64,000 bases of DNA. Origin: Limanda limanda. Taxonomy: Eukaryota; Chordata; Actinopteri; Pleuronectiformes; Pleuronectidae. The notes beneath the pieces were generated by a model. That model saw nothing but the letters and a program-made list of their open reading frames with translations, did not search any database and had not been told where the DNA came from. Positions 25,016-39,500 of the stretch are shown in pieces; the stretch's first letter is position 1, and the number at the start of each line of letters is the position of its first letter. The stretch is taken from contig NC_083655.1 in NCBI RefSeq assembly GCF_963576545.1, positions 19,328,204 to 19,392,203 of the forward strand. Reading direction: 5' to 3'. Made by a program: the position numbers and the translations under genes.

Positions 25016-28000
25016 GATATATAGCCACTCAACAGCCTGCTGGGACATTGATACTTGATGATAAAAATAAATGCCTTGAAATATGTAAATGGAAAACAAG
25101 GTCAATTTAGTGATGAAATGATTCAGTGCTTTTTAAAAGCATCACCAGAGTAATGTTTCCCTCGAACACAGAGCCAGCAGACTAATAAATCTACTCATCA
25201 ACAGCAGACACTTTGATTGTGTGAATAAATCATATCTGCTTCCTATCCTGGTTGGATGCTATCCAGGTAATGGAGAGAAAACTATCAAGCTTACAGGTCA
25301 CTAATTTCAAAGAAGACATTACATGTGTAATGTTATCCTGTTATACAACAAAAATAATCTACTGTCACTTAAAAGAAAAAAGAGAAGAACAGATCTTATA
25401 CATAATGATTATTTATATAAAACAATTTGAATCCAGAACAGCAGCAAATCTTTCATCACCAACTGAAAAAAAACAATAATTCAGACTGCACCTTGCTCCC
25501 AATGGTAGCAATGCCTTGTGCGCACGGAACTTCCACTGGGGACCAGAAATGTCATGGCAACACATCCGGTTGATGAGAGTCTGTACCACTAAGGGAATCA
25601 CTGCACTGGGGCTAAATAAGCATTTCAAGCACTTGACTTGAATCCATCAACTTAAATTGTTCACAAAAGACTGATAGTGTTCAAAATCAAGGTGTGTTCC
25701 AAGTTTATAGCATCAGCTTCAGGTTGCCAAGTTTGTGGCAGTCAGAAGCTCCTTTGATATGGAGCTTGTCCTGCTTTGAATTTGAAAGGTTTTGCATCCT
25801 GGCTCTCACCCAGGCTTGTATTTTATTTTGCTGCCAAACAAAGACAAATGCCACAGTACCTCCCAGAGACTGATATGGATTATGAATACAAAACATGTTA
25901 ATAAAACATTTTCTCAGGTAATACGGAAGTTTAAACTATCACTTCACGTGTGCTTGCAGATATATTATGCAGTACAATGCACCATTATTCATTGTGGATT
26001 ACATGAAAATGAATTATAGTGTGTTGTCTCCCTGTTTGGCAGAAATCAAACAGCGAGCGTTTCCTTGCTACCTGCATTACTGCGGTTGAATGGCAAGCCC
26101 ACTGCCGCCATCAATAACACAATAGTTTGGCCTCAGATAAAAATGATGAATGCACTGGCATTCCTTTAGACCCTGATTCAGCGGCCATTTATTTTAATAT
26201 TTCAGCAACTACCGGTCTCTATCGTTAATCACTGTTAGACTGCAGATAGGCAGGGAGGAATCACAGAGAGCTGGGATGGGGTGATGGACGAGAGAGAGAG
26301 AGCGGACGGAGGAAGAGGAATGGGTTCAGGGAATGCCACTTCTCATTGGGGAAGCTGTTGCTCATCTGTCGCGGGCTCATTGGGGCATGGCTAAAGGCTC
26401 CCGTTCAGTCAAACTCCTCTCCTGTACGCATGACATTTCAATTACACAGCGAGCTTTCATAGCTCTCTCCACAGCCAGATAAGCCAAGACACTAAATGCC
26501 ACACACTGACTGGGCACACACATACACACACACACATACACACACCGCGCAAGCAAATGCTCTGCAGGGCTTGTTTGAGCGGATGTCATACTGGCTTGTG
26601 ACAGGTGACTGTACTGTACAGAAACATTACCACACAGCTGCTTAAAATAGATACTGAATAATGACTTCATTTATTTGAATCACTTATTATGCAGAACGGG
26701 CTCTATAGAATGCAAGGCGATAAGATAGTTAAACTAATAATAGGTATGAAAAAAGAAAAGTCTCGAGGAAAATAATTGATTTCAACATAATGAGGCTGTG
26801 GGAACGACAGCAAAGGACAGATATTATTACTGGGTTGAAGTTCAGAAAACTATAGGAACTGAGAAGACTGTATGACGAGGGCCATCCAATTTAAAATCTG
26901 TTGGTGTGAAACAAGCAATAATTCATGGGATGGTGATATCGGCAAATAATGGACATGCAGAGAGTGGAGGAAAAACCAACTGTAGTATGACCAAGTCCTA
27001 CTGTGCTTTGAATTATAGGTTCTACAAATATATATCTTTAAATGTTTGTTTAGATGAGTATGCTTGTGAAGCCACAATGTAACCCAACAACTCATGGTAG
27101 GATTATCATCAAACTTGGTGTGAATGTTATCTTCAGGTTATTAACTTTTGGGAAATGATGAGTTGGGTGTGGACGTAGGAAACCCCTGTTTGCTTTTTGC
27201 TTGCAATGTGCACAGTAAAAGCAGTGAATTATGATTTTGCCTGAATCTTGCCTTCCTCCTGAGGATGGTAACATCTTAATACTTGGTTTAATGGCAACAG
27301 ATTCAGGTTACATGTGTCCCAGTCAGTGCAACTGTGACAGAGAAAGGGAGAGAGAGAATGAGAGAGTGACAGCGATATGTATGCCTATGACCACCCCTGT
27401 TTTGCTTTAGTTCTTTATCTGAACACACAGCACCCTCTCTCATGTGGGATATTGGGATGGTTGAAATGGGATAGCAGAATTGACAGGTTATCAAGGGGGA
27501 TGGATTTTTGGTCATTTTGGTTTAAAGGGGATAACATTCTGCCTGATCCCCCTACAAACCGCTTACTCGAGTGCAAATAGGTCACACAGGTTCAAAACAC
27601 AAGACAAGTAATTCAAAAATATATTGATTTTTGAGAGACACCGTACGACCCAAATGACACCTGCAGTTCACTACACAGGGGAATCAGTGAGGGGACACCG
27701 CCTCAAAAAGGGGTCAATTTGACGAATGCTTAGGACCAGCAGTTTATGTCCTGGGAGGATAGGAAGAGTCATGCAGTGTTGGGGGAGACAAACAATTGAT
27801 AAGGGACGCCCAACTTAAAGAACTGCCACTTACATTCCAGCCAGCCGGAAACAGTAGCACTCCAGTGGTCAACTGTGACTAAAAGAAGTTACACAATACA
27901 ACACACTCACATTTGAAGGCACGCACACTCTGTCACATCTGTCCCCATTAGCCATAGTCACCACTTGCCTAGCCCAAACCTATCCTTAACCTAAACATGG

Positions 28001-28685
28001 TAAAAATGTCTTCTAAAATCAAGAGACAGTAAATGCCAACTATAGAGAGGAGAGAAAGACAGTGTAGACAGACAATAGAATAACCTGTCGAAACAGTCAT
28101 GGAGACAGAACAGAAGCCTCACCAAGGAATAAAGACAAAGAATTTAGATGCGGCACTTTACACCCACACGACCATACGGCTAGGTCCGTGTGCACCCAGG
28201 GCAGAGGAATAGCCTCCCTGACAGAAGGAGGAGGAGTGCCACAACAACCTTCACTCGAATCCCAGCTGACCAGAGATCAGCTGGCCACGGTCCTGATCCA
28301 AATAGAGTGGATCACAAAGGTCCACGATGCCTATACCACCCACACCAAACTGCTGTTTTTTAAGGTTATGTTATTGACCCAGGAAAGTCAGTCTTAGGAG
28401 CCAACTCTCAGGAGTTCACAAGGATAGAAATACAAAAAAAAGTGTAAATTAAAGTCTCATTCCACACCATATCAGAAGGTGCACATTTCCCAGAGTTTGG
28501 TGTCAAAGAGAAGTTTATGTTACTCTAATCCTGCAGTCCTTGAGACTATCATAAAAAGTTACAAGTATCACGGCCAAGTAATATGTCTGTTTAAGCACTA
28601 TCTCAAGTTGCCCGTACAAACTACTATCAGGTTTTTAGGTATATTCAATGAAGAACACTGACTTTATGAGCAGTCTGTTATCAGA
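25016..28685. other. No gene recognised; CA microsatellite at 26515
   Basis: About 26040-26260 looks unique and balanced in composition. About 27640-28400 has a different texture (short GGGG/CACAC phrases and CCTATCCTTAACCTAAAC near 27980) and may be an old unassigned retroelement. Confidence 0.45.
26515..26546. repeat. (CA)n microsatellite
   Basis: CA units with T interruptions. Confidence 0.88.
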
Positions 28686-28850
28686 CAGACTCAGAAAATT
28701 GTGTCTGACCCTCCTCATATCCTCTGCCCCCATTTCAGCGTTTACCATCTGCGACAAGATTCAGGTCTCCTTGGTGTACCTTAAATTACTATGAGCACTT
28801 ATTCATACAGAGGGCTGTTTAACAACTCAACACCAAGATGTGAAATCTGT
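28686..28850 (+). pseudogene. Decayed LINE ORF2 C-terminal relic
   Basis: Over one frameshift the plus strand reads IVSDPPHILCPHFS and then 'FQRLPSATRFRSPWCTLNYY' followed by a FIQRAV-like end. This follows the terminal pattern of many fish non-LTR elements (SDPSHPLHP.FQLLPSGRRFR.P...NRY..SFIP.AI). The rest of the element is not recognisable upstream. Clade not assigned. Confidence 0.55.
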
Positions 28851-31800
28851 TGCTGACGACAGTTGTGCAATATGTCTTCATTGCCGCTGGTATTAGAAAG
28901 AGTGTTGTAAAATGTCCTCACTTTAAAGTCTTGATTTAACAAGCGTATGGCCAAGGGCTTTTTAGTGTGTTCACTGGTGGGACAAAGGTTGCTTCACCAG
29001 CCGGTTTTCAGTAAGAAGCAGAGTATGGTGAAGCCTTAAAATAAGAGTAGGTCTCTGTTGGTCAAAATCCCAATCACCTTGAACTGCCTCAAGATAGGAA
29101 TGCACCAACAATGCACCTGACCACAATGTTCAAAGAAAATCAAGCACTTGTGAGATAAGATGCTCAAGTGCATTTAAACAGGTGTATTAAAACCAAATGG
29201 ACACTAAATAAGAAAATGACAACTGCAGATCTTCAAGGATTAAAGATTCATGCATCGGGTTTACCATCCATCAAGGAGTAAAACAAAATCTGCCATTATA
29301 ATGAATGAATAAATAATTGATTGACATGATAAACAAATGAAATAATAAAGACGAAAAATGTAGAAATAAACGACTCAATTAGCTTCTATATTTATGGCTT
29401 CTTTGAAAATAAATATGCACAGAAATATAATACAAAATAAATTATTTATCAAATGGAGAATAATATTCCTGTATTGTTTTATCTTTATCTTTATCTAATA
29501 TATTCTTATAGTTGTTCTATTTACATTTAAATCAAATCTTCTCTATTATATTTATTCTTATTTAGATTATTGTTTGTAGTGTGAAAAACACTTATAACAA
29601 TTGATTAACTTTAACTTCAGAAAAAAACAACATTGAATTACATCGGAGAGGGCAAGCAGGTCTTACTAGGTTAAAACATTTTCTTGTTTCGTCCCCAGTT
29701 CAACCTACCTGTGTAGGATTGTACCACCCAATCGTAGCTACACAACGAATTAAAACTAAGATACACAAAGACGTACAAAAATTAGACTTAGTGCCTACAT
29801 GTGTCACTTAAGTCCCTTATCTCAGACCTGTGTTTTTGTAAGTTTCAGACTGACCTCTGCAAATATATCTCAGACAATTCATGACATCAGATATTAACAA
29901 ATATACCATATAGAACATTTTAAATTAAAAAAAATTACAAGTTCAATTACTTTTTGGAGGTCGATTCCCTTTGATTTTCCCATTGATTACCCTCCTACAA
30001 GGACACAATCAATGAAGAGAGGTGAATTGCAAATGTAAAGGCATAAAAAGGGTGGTTGTCTTTAATTCTTCTTTTCCAGCAACAAGTAAAAGTAATTATA
30101 ATTTTTTTTTTCAAGTACTGAACAAGAACTGTTTTTAATTTCATGGATATCTGAACACTACAAATGACAACTCAAAACTGAACTTATATTTTGACTTTGA
30201 GCAAGCAGATGTTTTTGAAACGAAATTACATCACAACTCAATACTATTGTTTTTTTCCATCAGACTGACAGGAATACATTGGTTCTGGTAGACAGCTTCC
30301 TCCACATAGACCGATGATGCCCCAGTGTAATGCAGCTTAAAAGCAAACTTCAATCAAGCTGCACCAAATTTCACACACTTATAGAAATCAGCACCTTCAA
30401 AGTGTCAGATTTTTTATTTCACATCGAGTTCCATAAACGACTCCCTGGAAATCAGTGCAAATTGTCACAAAAATCAAAACAACCTATTTGCAGTGTTATG
30501 CAAAGTGATATATTCCTGCATCCGCCCCCTCATCCAAATCGGCACCAAACTTAAGGGTTCTTCCCTGACCCATAATGCATCCTTCCACCAATTTCAGGAG
30601 TGTTTGTGTAGTCTTGCTTACAAGCAAACAGCCCCCCCAAAAAACGAATGCACAGGAGAGAAAACAAAACATCCTTGCTATAAATGAAGAGAAGATGAGA
30701 GAAATCCATTACCACTATAAAATCCCTGCACAGCCTGTATTCGTTTCTGGCTAGTTACAGGCTAGGACCTACCCTGTATGATATGGTAGTCATAGTCTGA
30801 ATATTACCTGTACAAATGACATAAGTTTGACCACAGCGAATAGAACTGTGAAATTAGTCCAGTGAGTATAATTCCATGGTGTCTGGTTGAAGACTCTAAC
30901 ATGACATGAGAATGCACATAACAGCTCTGGTTCACAGCAATCCGGTTACATGAAGTTCTTTTTTAAAATCAGTATCGACCATGAGATTCAGCTAAATATC
31001 ATTACTAAGTTGAAAATCAACATCAGGCATCCCTAGTGTTTTTATTTCTATAATTATTTAATTGATATAATTATATGACCACTTAACTTACTTTACTTAT
31101 TTTATTCTAGGAAAACAGAACTCTTGTTACCTTGGAAATGGCTTCTGCATTTACACAACATTGCAACTGCAGTGAGTGTGTTTTTAAACAATCACTGCAT
31201 GGTTTAGATATGATTATTTAAAAATAAATAGAAATGTATTTTCGGTGTGTATGCTGAGTAATTCCCAGCAGGCATTTGCTAGGTGCTGATAACAGCAAAT
31301 GCAGGAACTCAGCAGTGGTCCACTTTTACTAACTGTATCAAATACCTGGGGGTTATTATCACATTTTGCTCAAGTTCAAAATACGTTTCCTGCACATACG
31401 TGCGCTCACACACTCTGTATGCTGTCCCTGTGCTGCTGATTTTGTCCTGCCAATTCGGTAATAATCTGCAACTTGGTTTGACACCTGTTAGACCTCAACA
31501 GTCACCCAATAAGCCTTAACTGTTTGGGTGACTGGCTATGCTATTTGCTGTACGCCTCCAAAACAGATTAGTTCAGAATATTCAGCTATTTGAATATATT
31601 CCAATATTAATAATATATCAAAAGTCCTATCATCAAACACGATCTAGATTTTTGTGTAATTTTAAAAGAGCATCCTTCTGAAATGTAATGTATAATAATG
31701 TCACTGTACTCGCTCGACAACAAAGAAACTGTAATGCTAGTTTCAGTCAAACTACCTATATAAATATGTAGTATAGGTCAGTATTGTATAAATTAATGTG

Positions 31801-33962
31801 AACAAGACTAGCTGAAAGTCTAGAGAATCAGAGGGTGACTCCACTGGTTGACAAAAGAAAATCAGTTTCTATTGATATCTATGGGAAAATTACCCCACTT
31901 CTCTCAGGATGTACAGTATAACTTCAATCGCAATTGCAAGTCTTCAATCCAGATGAGGTTAATTTAGTAAATTATGGACACTCTTAGAATAAAATAAATG
32001 ATAAAGCACAGTATCGGGCTTGTGTACCATACGATTGAAAGTATACTATCGTCAAATGGGTGAAGGTCATAGAACTACACGGTACACAGTGTCCCCAAGC
32101 TGCCAGTCAGGCTCATTCAAGCTCCTCCAAATGTGGTTATGTCTGGATTCGAAAAACCAAGATCGACTTGAGGTTTTCAAACTGCAGTTCACAGACCAAT
32201 GGATGGCTTTATGGTGGTTTTCCACTTGATTCTATAAGTTGTTGTTAATCAATTCCACATCATCAAAACGCTCACAGTCCCAATTAGGGGCCCATCAGTG
32301 TGTTTTCCAGCAAACCATCTGAATCCAGCTGCCATAAATGGTAAATATCAGCAATCTAACACACCCATTTACCTTCCTGCCCTCTGGGAGGCGCACATAA
32401 AACAATACAAAAAGTAAAGCTTTAAAAACAACTGCTAGTTTCCTTTAACTGAAGACAATTCAATTTTTGATTTGTTCAATGCACTTGCTTGCATGGGATT
32501 ATAGTCCTCTGGGGATTATGTTATAATGGTAACATAATAATAATGGTAACATATTTAGTTGTGTTCCATAATCTTAGTAATTTGGGAGACCCCAGAATGG
32601 AGCCTTATATAGGTAGATGTGCAGTTCCATGTCATGTCAAAAGATGGATTTAGTAATAAATAAAAAATATTCTTTTCTCCTCAAGTAACATTTTGAAAAG
32701 TGATACGTAATGCTTTTGATTGGATGAGCTGTTGTTGAAAAATCAATGTTTAGAAAAACATACATTCACATATACCGCATCTGCCCATGCAAAAAAACAC
32801 ATGTCAATTGCAGAGATATACAGCTGAGGGGGGAGGAAAAATTCAAAAGTGTGGTTTCACTTCAGTAAAGTGTGGCGGGGGTTCTAACTAAGAGGCTAAA
32901 ACTAACTTCTATAAGTTATTGTCTATTTATACATACATTACATATATCCATATCAATATCAACAGGACTAAACAACGTATTTGGTGTAAATGGTGATTCG
33001 GCAGTAACATTATTATATTCCTCTTTCCTCATTGATATTATTAATAACAATTATTATTATGTGTGATGTCACCACTCACACTATACTTTCATTTTTATTT
33101 CATTAGATTTTATAATGGTCATCTATGGGAGTTTTCCCACTGTACGCATTCACATTAATCTGATGATGTATTTATGTTTTTTTAAAGGGAGCAGGATTTT
33201 ACCTCTTGACTCTTAACTGTTCTTGAAAGCACATGAAAGCCTCCACAGCAGGATCCTGTAGAAATATCATGAACTCAAGCTTCAGGCACCATGTTTGGTG
33301 GCTCACGTCGTCCTCCCCCAAAGAATGATGGTGGGTATGTACTGAACGAGCTGAACCATGGGATTGTTAAATGGTTGAACTCAGTTGAAGTATGCAGAAG
33401 CTGTTTGGCAACCAAAGCGCAAAAGAAGTACAGTGCAACTACTGTTTTCATTCACAATAGTTACCATACACAGCTCTCAGTCAAATCTTTCTGTGTTTAC
33501 TGTAACTTTGAATTGCTCTGCACCAATAATATTGCTCTCACCACTGATGTATTTACCTGTTAACCTCAAGTCCTGTGCCTGCACTGCCAATTTACATTGC
33601 ACTATTGTGTGGTAGCTATGCTACAGTGTGTGTACATAGCTTTATGGTCACAGCCTTTTTTTTCTAGGTACCCTTTTAAAATGAACTTTTTTCAAAACTG
33701 AAATTGTTTTATTAGTTTCTGTGTTGTTTCCTTTATGGAGAGTGAGACTCTAATTTCATTACACCTGCACTTTTAAAATGACTTAAGAAGATATTTTATA
33801 TGAATTTCTAACACTGTCAAAGTGTATATTCCGAAAATCAGATGTTGTTTGTCGGTTACAGATGTGGTTTGTTCATCCTTTTATTTGTGTTTTTTATAAT
33901 TCAATTCGTTATTATTCTTCAATTTGTTTTTTTTTAAGTTCCTACCTTCAGTTTTTTTTACT
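28851..33962. other. No gene recognised
   Basis: Long AT-rich stretch (especially 29280-30150), without a frame above 78 codons or a repeat I recognise. Confidence 0.5.
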
Positions 33963-33968
33963 AATAAT

Positions 33969-33999
<31 letters not shown>
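33963..33999. repeat. (TAA)n microsatellite
   Basis: About eleven AAT/TAA units, pure after the first two. Confidence 0.9.
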
Positions 34000-35701
34000 G
34001 CTAAGAGTAATAGCTAATAGCATAGCAGCTTTAGATGTTTCTTTTCTTCTCAGCTTCAACTATGACTCAGCAATTTCCACTCACTAGCTTAGATTTGGCC
34101 TCAGTGCAAATGGAAGCTGCAATCATTTTCTTTTTGCTTATGACCAAAGGTTAAATAAACCATCCCATTATTTTTTTTCCTCCATCTTAAAAGTCATGGC
34201 TTGATCGTTTTGGGGCAGATTGAATTGGCTCTGTGGTAGTCATTATAATGAAATCATGCACACAGAGAAAAGGATTGGACAGTAGAAGAGGCTTCTCTCG
34301 GATTAATATCTTTATTATCCTAAATGCTGATATAGGTAAAATGATACTTTATTTTTTCGTAGCCTATTTATTTCTCTACCAGTAAATGCCGCTTTTCCAA
34401 TTCAGTTATGAAGCCATGTTAAACTGCTGGTAATGGAAACAATATTGATGCAACATTACAAATAATTAAATAGTCATTTAATGGTATAATGTGAATGGGT
34501 GCTCTCGTCTGTTTTCCTTTAATATCAGTGGACATGAAAGCAAACAATAAAATAAAAATAATCAACAATAATTATCTTTTTTCGCCTCAGGTGACCATCT
34601 GACAGAACTGACAGATGACAGTGAGAAGTGGTAAATCACTGTATATGCCTTGACCTCCAACAATTAATGAGTAATACTGGCTATTCTATGATTAATCAGT
34701 AAGTCAGAAACACATGATATCCGCAATTCTGCAATCAGAATCAGGTGCAAATCTGTCGACCAATTGAAGACAGCTGATTATTTCATACTTCAAATCAAGG
34801 CAGTTGTCGAGGTGGAAGAGAAAGATCAATCTTTTCTGTGGCCTTGTCGGTGCTGCACACAACAGTACAAATAAAAATATAAAAATGACTGTCTGACACG
34901 TTAGATTTAATAGCTACTACCAATTTCTCTGTGACCAATCGTTGGGTCACAACTTGTAATGGGGCCGACATGTAAGGAGTCAAATGTCCACAGAGAAGAG
35001 GAAATTATGTTGCCAATGGGATGATTTCGTGTGCTGAAATCTCGTATAAAAAAACTTTTATATTTCAGCCATTCAATAAACTAACACCAAGTCTACCCCT
35101 GAAGTGCAAAATATATAATTTTATGTGCGTGAGGTGTGTGCAACATTCTGCACCTAGCCACCAAATGTCATCTGCGCAAGAATTATGGTGACACTGTATG
35201 CATACACCTCTTTAAAATTTAGAGGAGCCGCTTAGTAGCGCCAAGACAAATGACACATCAACACATCAAATAGTGTGTAGCAACAAGGATGGGGACTTTT
35301 CTGTCTCAGATTGTGAGTATTGGGATGCTTGTTTTCCTTTTATTTGTCAATGAGATGTGGCTCACGTGATTGCAAGCAGAAATAATGACACACTGCCCAA
35401 CAATGCTATTATGATGCAGTAAGACTAGGAGAAGTGAGGAGGTGACACTGACTTTGTGAAATGACGAAGTATTTATTTATACAGTACAGTTTTACCTATG
35501 TTCTATAATGAGAGCGAGGCTGCAAGGTATCTCTATGTGTACAGGTCCATTAATACAGAAGTTGTTTTGGGTATTTTTCACTGCATGCCTCCCTGTTCTG
35601 TGATTCACATGCAACACTGTTTTCTAAATGTGTTGAAACAGGGTCTCTGTGCCCTGCTGTGTACACAAAGCACCAACAAACCCACATTCCACCTGTGGAC
35701 G
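34000..35701. other. No gene recognised
   Basis: AT-rich, no recognisable feature. Confidence 0.5.
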
Positions 35702-36560
35702 TAACGCCGGGTTTACACCGGGCGCTGAAGTGACGCGTAAGCGCAGCGCCATGCCTTAAATAACAGCTGACTCCCATCCACTCCCATGATAATCCTCTGT
35801 GCCGGTCGCACAGGACGCTGAAGTGCAGCGCTGCGCCAAGGCTGCCTCGCGCAGTGCAGCGATCGTTTCGGCGTCGAGTCTATTTTTTGCGCTTGACGCG
35901 AGCGTATCGCCTCAGGAAACAGTGAAAAATGATTTTAAACGATATTGATGACATATTTTATATGATATAAATGATCAAATATGCATCCCATAGTTTGTAT
36001 TCCCCTTCTGTTGTCCTGGAGTTTTAATTTTACCGATCACATTATTAAATGTCCCCCTCTGCCCCCCCACTACAGCCACACAAGCAGTCATAAAGATAAA
36101 AAGAGGGTGGGGGGGGGGTGGGGGGGTGTCTACGTACTCTCCCCATAGGCTTGAGTGGAGAATACGTAATTTACCCTCAACACCCGACATTGAACGGAGC
36201 AAACAGTGGAGAAGTTCTTGAAGAAGGAGGACATTAAATTAATAATTGATATGGAGAAGTACAGTGCGCTGGATGATCCTCCGCACATGTTGTATAAAGA
36301 CAACATTAAAAAGAACAAATGCTGGGACGCTGTTGCAGTTAATGAAAAAATATCAGCAGTATGTGTGATTACGGAGAGGAATCGCAGGATGACCGCCGCG
36401 GAGAAAAGCGTGTCTCTTGTGACCAGCCTGGCGCCTGCGCACTAGGGATCTACGCGGCGCTTACGCGAGGCTTCAGCGTCCTGTGTGTCCAGCCCAGCGC
36501 CGGCGCGCTAGGGCGCTGCGCTTACGCGACGCTCCAGCGCCCGGTGTAAACCCGGCGTTA
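35702..36560 (+). mobile_element. DNA transposon with 26-bp GC-rich TIRs and a MADF-domain fragment (PIF/Harbinger-like)
   Basis: The ends are perfect 26-bp inverted repeats beginning TAACGCCGGGTTTACACCGG (left 35702-35727, right 36535-36560). Subterminal GC-rich motifs such as GCGCTTACGCGA and GCGGCGC repeat near both ends. No clean TSD is visible: the outermost TA/TAA is part of the inverted repeat, so a 2- or 3-bp duplication (TA or TWA) cannot be distinguished. The body encodes a MADF-like fragment (36206-36445), the kind of DNA-binding accessory domain found with PIF/Harbinger-type elements. That supports the class, but no transposase is present. A truncated relative forms the core of the hAT mosaic at 22885-23741. 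A G-rich run lies at 36105-36126. Confidence 0.82.
36206..36445 (+). pseudogene. MADF-domain fragment encoded by the DNA transposon
   Basis: The 79-codon frame contains a MADF-like (Myb/SANT-related DNA-binding) block at about residues 9-44. It starts DIKLIID, continues EKYSALDD near 17-24, has the tyrosine-lysine of the MLYKD segment at 30-31, and the tryptophan of KCWDAVA at 40. After residue 45 the similarity fades and the frame runs into GC-rich terminal sequence, so the domain is truncated and probably non-functional. In PIF/Harbinger-type transposons a Myb/MADF protein acts with the transposase in end recognition; that role is family knowledge. The related copy at about 23230-23330 carries stops. 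Confidence 0.72.
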
Positions 36561-39500
36561 GTGTGTGAACACAATCCCAGTGTTGAGAAAGTGCTGACAG
36601 CTGCTGAGGATGTGATATGTTACTCAATGCTGCATAAAGCAGTGTTTATAAACAATTATGTGGGGAAGTGGTGGAGCTGCACAAGAATGATTACAACTAG
36701 TTTTAAAAAATGATCATTAATTACCCACAGTCAATTTTTCAATACATTTTCTTAAAATACATTATACATTTACACCCACACTCCTAATTTAGTCACTTTT
36801 ATGATATGAACTATAACGTATTCTAAATACACGTTGTGTTTTTAGTCCATATCAGTATCAAAAAAATAACTAACGGCTTTGACGCTTTCCAACATTACCA
36901 ATTACAGCATATTCAAAATATAACCTACTTTTAGGAGCCAAAGTCAAATAGCATCAACCTGGCAAAATAAGAGCTGCATTAAGCTAACAAAACTGCTTTC
37001 CAATCTCTCAGGTATGCATTGTACAATAATTTGTTAGCTAAATTGAAGTGTTGTTTGTAGTGCTACATGGAGCGGAGTTTCTTTCAGGGAAGAAATATGT
37101 ATTTTCAAGAGCTGCTACCAATCAGGTCCGTCCTGAGATTGTTTTTACTCTCACATTAATGCATACATAACACATAATTATTAGGAACAAACTGACACCA
37201 GCCTCTCACCATGTTACACGTACCTTTCTGTGTACATGTACATGCTCTGTTGGCAGTGATTACAAGTGCAACATAGCTCCCAGCAATCAGTTATGCTGGA
37301 GGTGGTCAGTTGTAAAGCGGATGAGATCTACTACCAGGGTTGGCAGTGAAACGCTGCTTTTGTCTTGGTGTCTTTACAGCTTACTTACATTGTAGTAATT
37401 AATTTAAGGAAATGCTAATTCAGCCGGTTTGGATCGACGCATACACTAGGGACTGTCAAAAGATGCACCTAGTGGGCTTTTCGCATCAAAGCATACATAC
37501 TACAGTGCTCTTATATGTCAGGATTGGGTAGATTGTATATTTACGCAGCTAATTTAAAAGGCAGTGTTCCTGTCGCTTGTCTGGCTCTACTGAATGACTT
37601 TAATCTCAGACAGGACTTGAGACCATTTTGAAGCATGTGAAAAATAATTCTTGATCTTAGGTATGCGCATCATTCCCTTGATGTTTTCAACAAAGAGCCT
37701 TTAAAGCATTGTCGTCGTCATGATCTCACAGGTCACAGTAATCTCCTGTGAGATGCAATCAGCCTGAAGACGTACTCTGCAACCATCAAAAGACCCAGTT
37801 AGCAATCAAGGTCCTGAAGTATCTGTGACAATTAACTTTGAGACGCCACTTCAACCTTTTATACAAGCTACTTGTGGTCCCTGGAGAGCTGGTCTGCAGC
37901 CCTTTGTACTCACTTCATATTATTTTCCGTAAAGTAAACAAACTTGATGTGACAAAAGACATTAGTCTTCTGGCACCCACCCACTTGTTGTGAGGAAGAA
38001 CCCAGACGGGAAAAGTGAATCAGCCGAGCACACCAATATATCCTTGAATTTTAAGTGTGTATTAGTACGGTGACGTGCTTTCATTATTTCGGCCTTGTAT
38101 TCCAACTCATTGGCTTTAAATTGCAGTAGTGACTGTGAGGTTGAAATACTAATTTTCAGCATTAGGGATATTTCCAGAATAATTCACATCAATATTGTGT
38201 AAACTGTTGTGACTGGTTGATCTATGCAACACATTTAAGTACAATCCACCGAGACAGACGGAGTCATTAACAAATATTATATTTTCTTCTGTGTGTGAAG
38301 AATTGTAAAAAGAGAAAAATGACCACAAAATATTCATATATATATTTACACACATATATATGTTTATGAAACCATGTTAAGAATCCAATAAATGTTCTCA
38401 GTTTGTGCAGGAGTAAATGCAAAAGATCCAATATGTGCATATATGTGCATTCATTGAATTTTTCTGTACTTACCATTCAAACATCCAGTGTAGGCTGGAA
38501 AAAATATGCAAACACCCACTCTGCCAACATTGATTGACACACCGATTGGTGGTGTGGGTTAGCGCAAAGACCTCCAAGACTTGTGAACAAGAATAGCTGA
38601 TTTGCATAAAGCTGAAAAAGGGTTACAAAGACAGACTGTCCATGAATGGACGGGGTTTATTGCTGTGTTTATACTCTCTCTAGAATCCAGAATGTAAAAA
38701 AGGAGCAGGGTCTCATTGGAGCTATGCAAATCGTAGGCTGCATTCAGAAAGTCCACTTTGCTTATGAACCTTCCTAACTAAGTGAAATGACCCGGAAGTA
38801 TTTCAGCGGCTGCTATAATAAGAGCTGTTTGAATTCTCTAAATAACAAGGACAGGAGTTTCAGTGCTTCCTAACTTATCTTCTTTAGCATAGGAAACACC
38901 AGACCATCCTTTATGAAAGGAGAGGAGAAAATGCCGCCCCACAATTCTTTGCGCCAGCAACATTTAAGGGGACGCAACCAGTTATACCTGGACTCACCCA
39001 CGTGAATATACAAAAAGAACAGCGGTTTTATTCGCCTGACACGTTCCACAACTGATGGAAATAATCACATGATCGTCTGGAAAGCTGATTTAACTTAGAG
39101 TTCACAATGTCAGCATCAGAATTTAGGCCAGATTGTCATGTCAATTGTTAATAAAATAAAATAAAAATAAATATACTTGATTATGGAGTTGACACAATCG
39201 TTTTTTTTCTCAACTTATATAACGTTTTCTCCATCTATATTCCTCACATTATTTTATCATTTCAACATTTCATTCCTGTTTTGAGTTTCATTTTGAATTA
39301 AATCTTTTTTTTGGTTTATTTTTGTGAGTAACTGAAGGTTAAATGTCGTCTCTGTATAAACTGAAAACATTTTATTCTCAGTAGATGACATTCTGTTTTA
39401 AACAGGAAACTTGTTGTGCCTATCTTCTGGTATAAACAAAGTAGTTTTGAAAAAACAAGCCCCTGAGTGTAACTGGAGTCTGATTATCTTTCCTAACTCC

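Noticed and set aside
27960..28005. CCTATCCTTAACCTAAAC, reminiscent of telomere-like repeats
   Set aside because: Not a run of TTAGGG units and too short to be an interstitial telomere.
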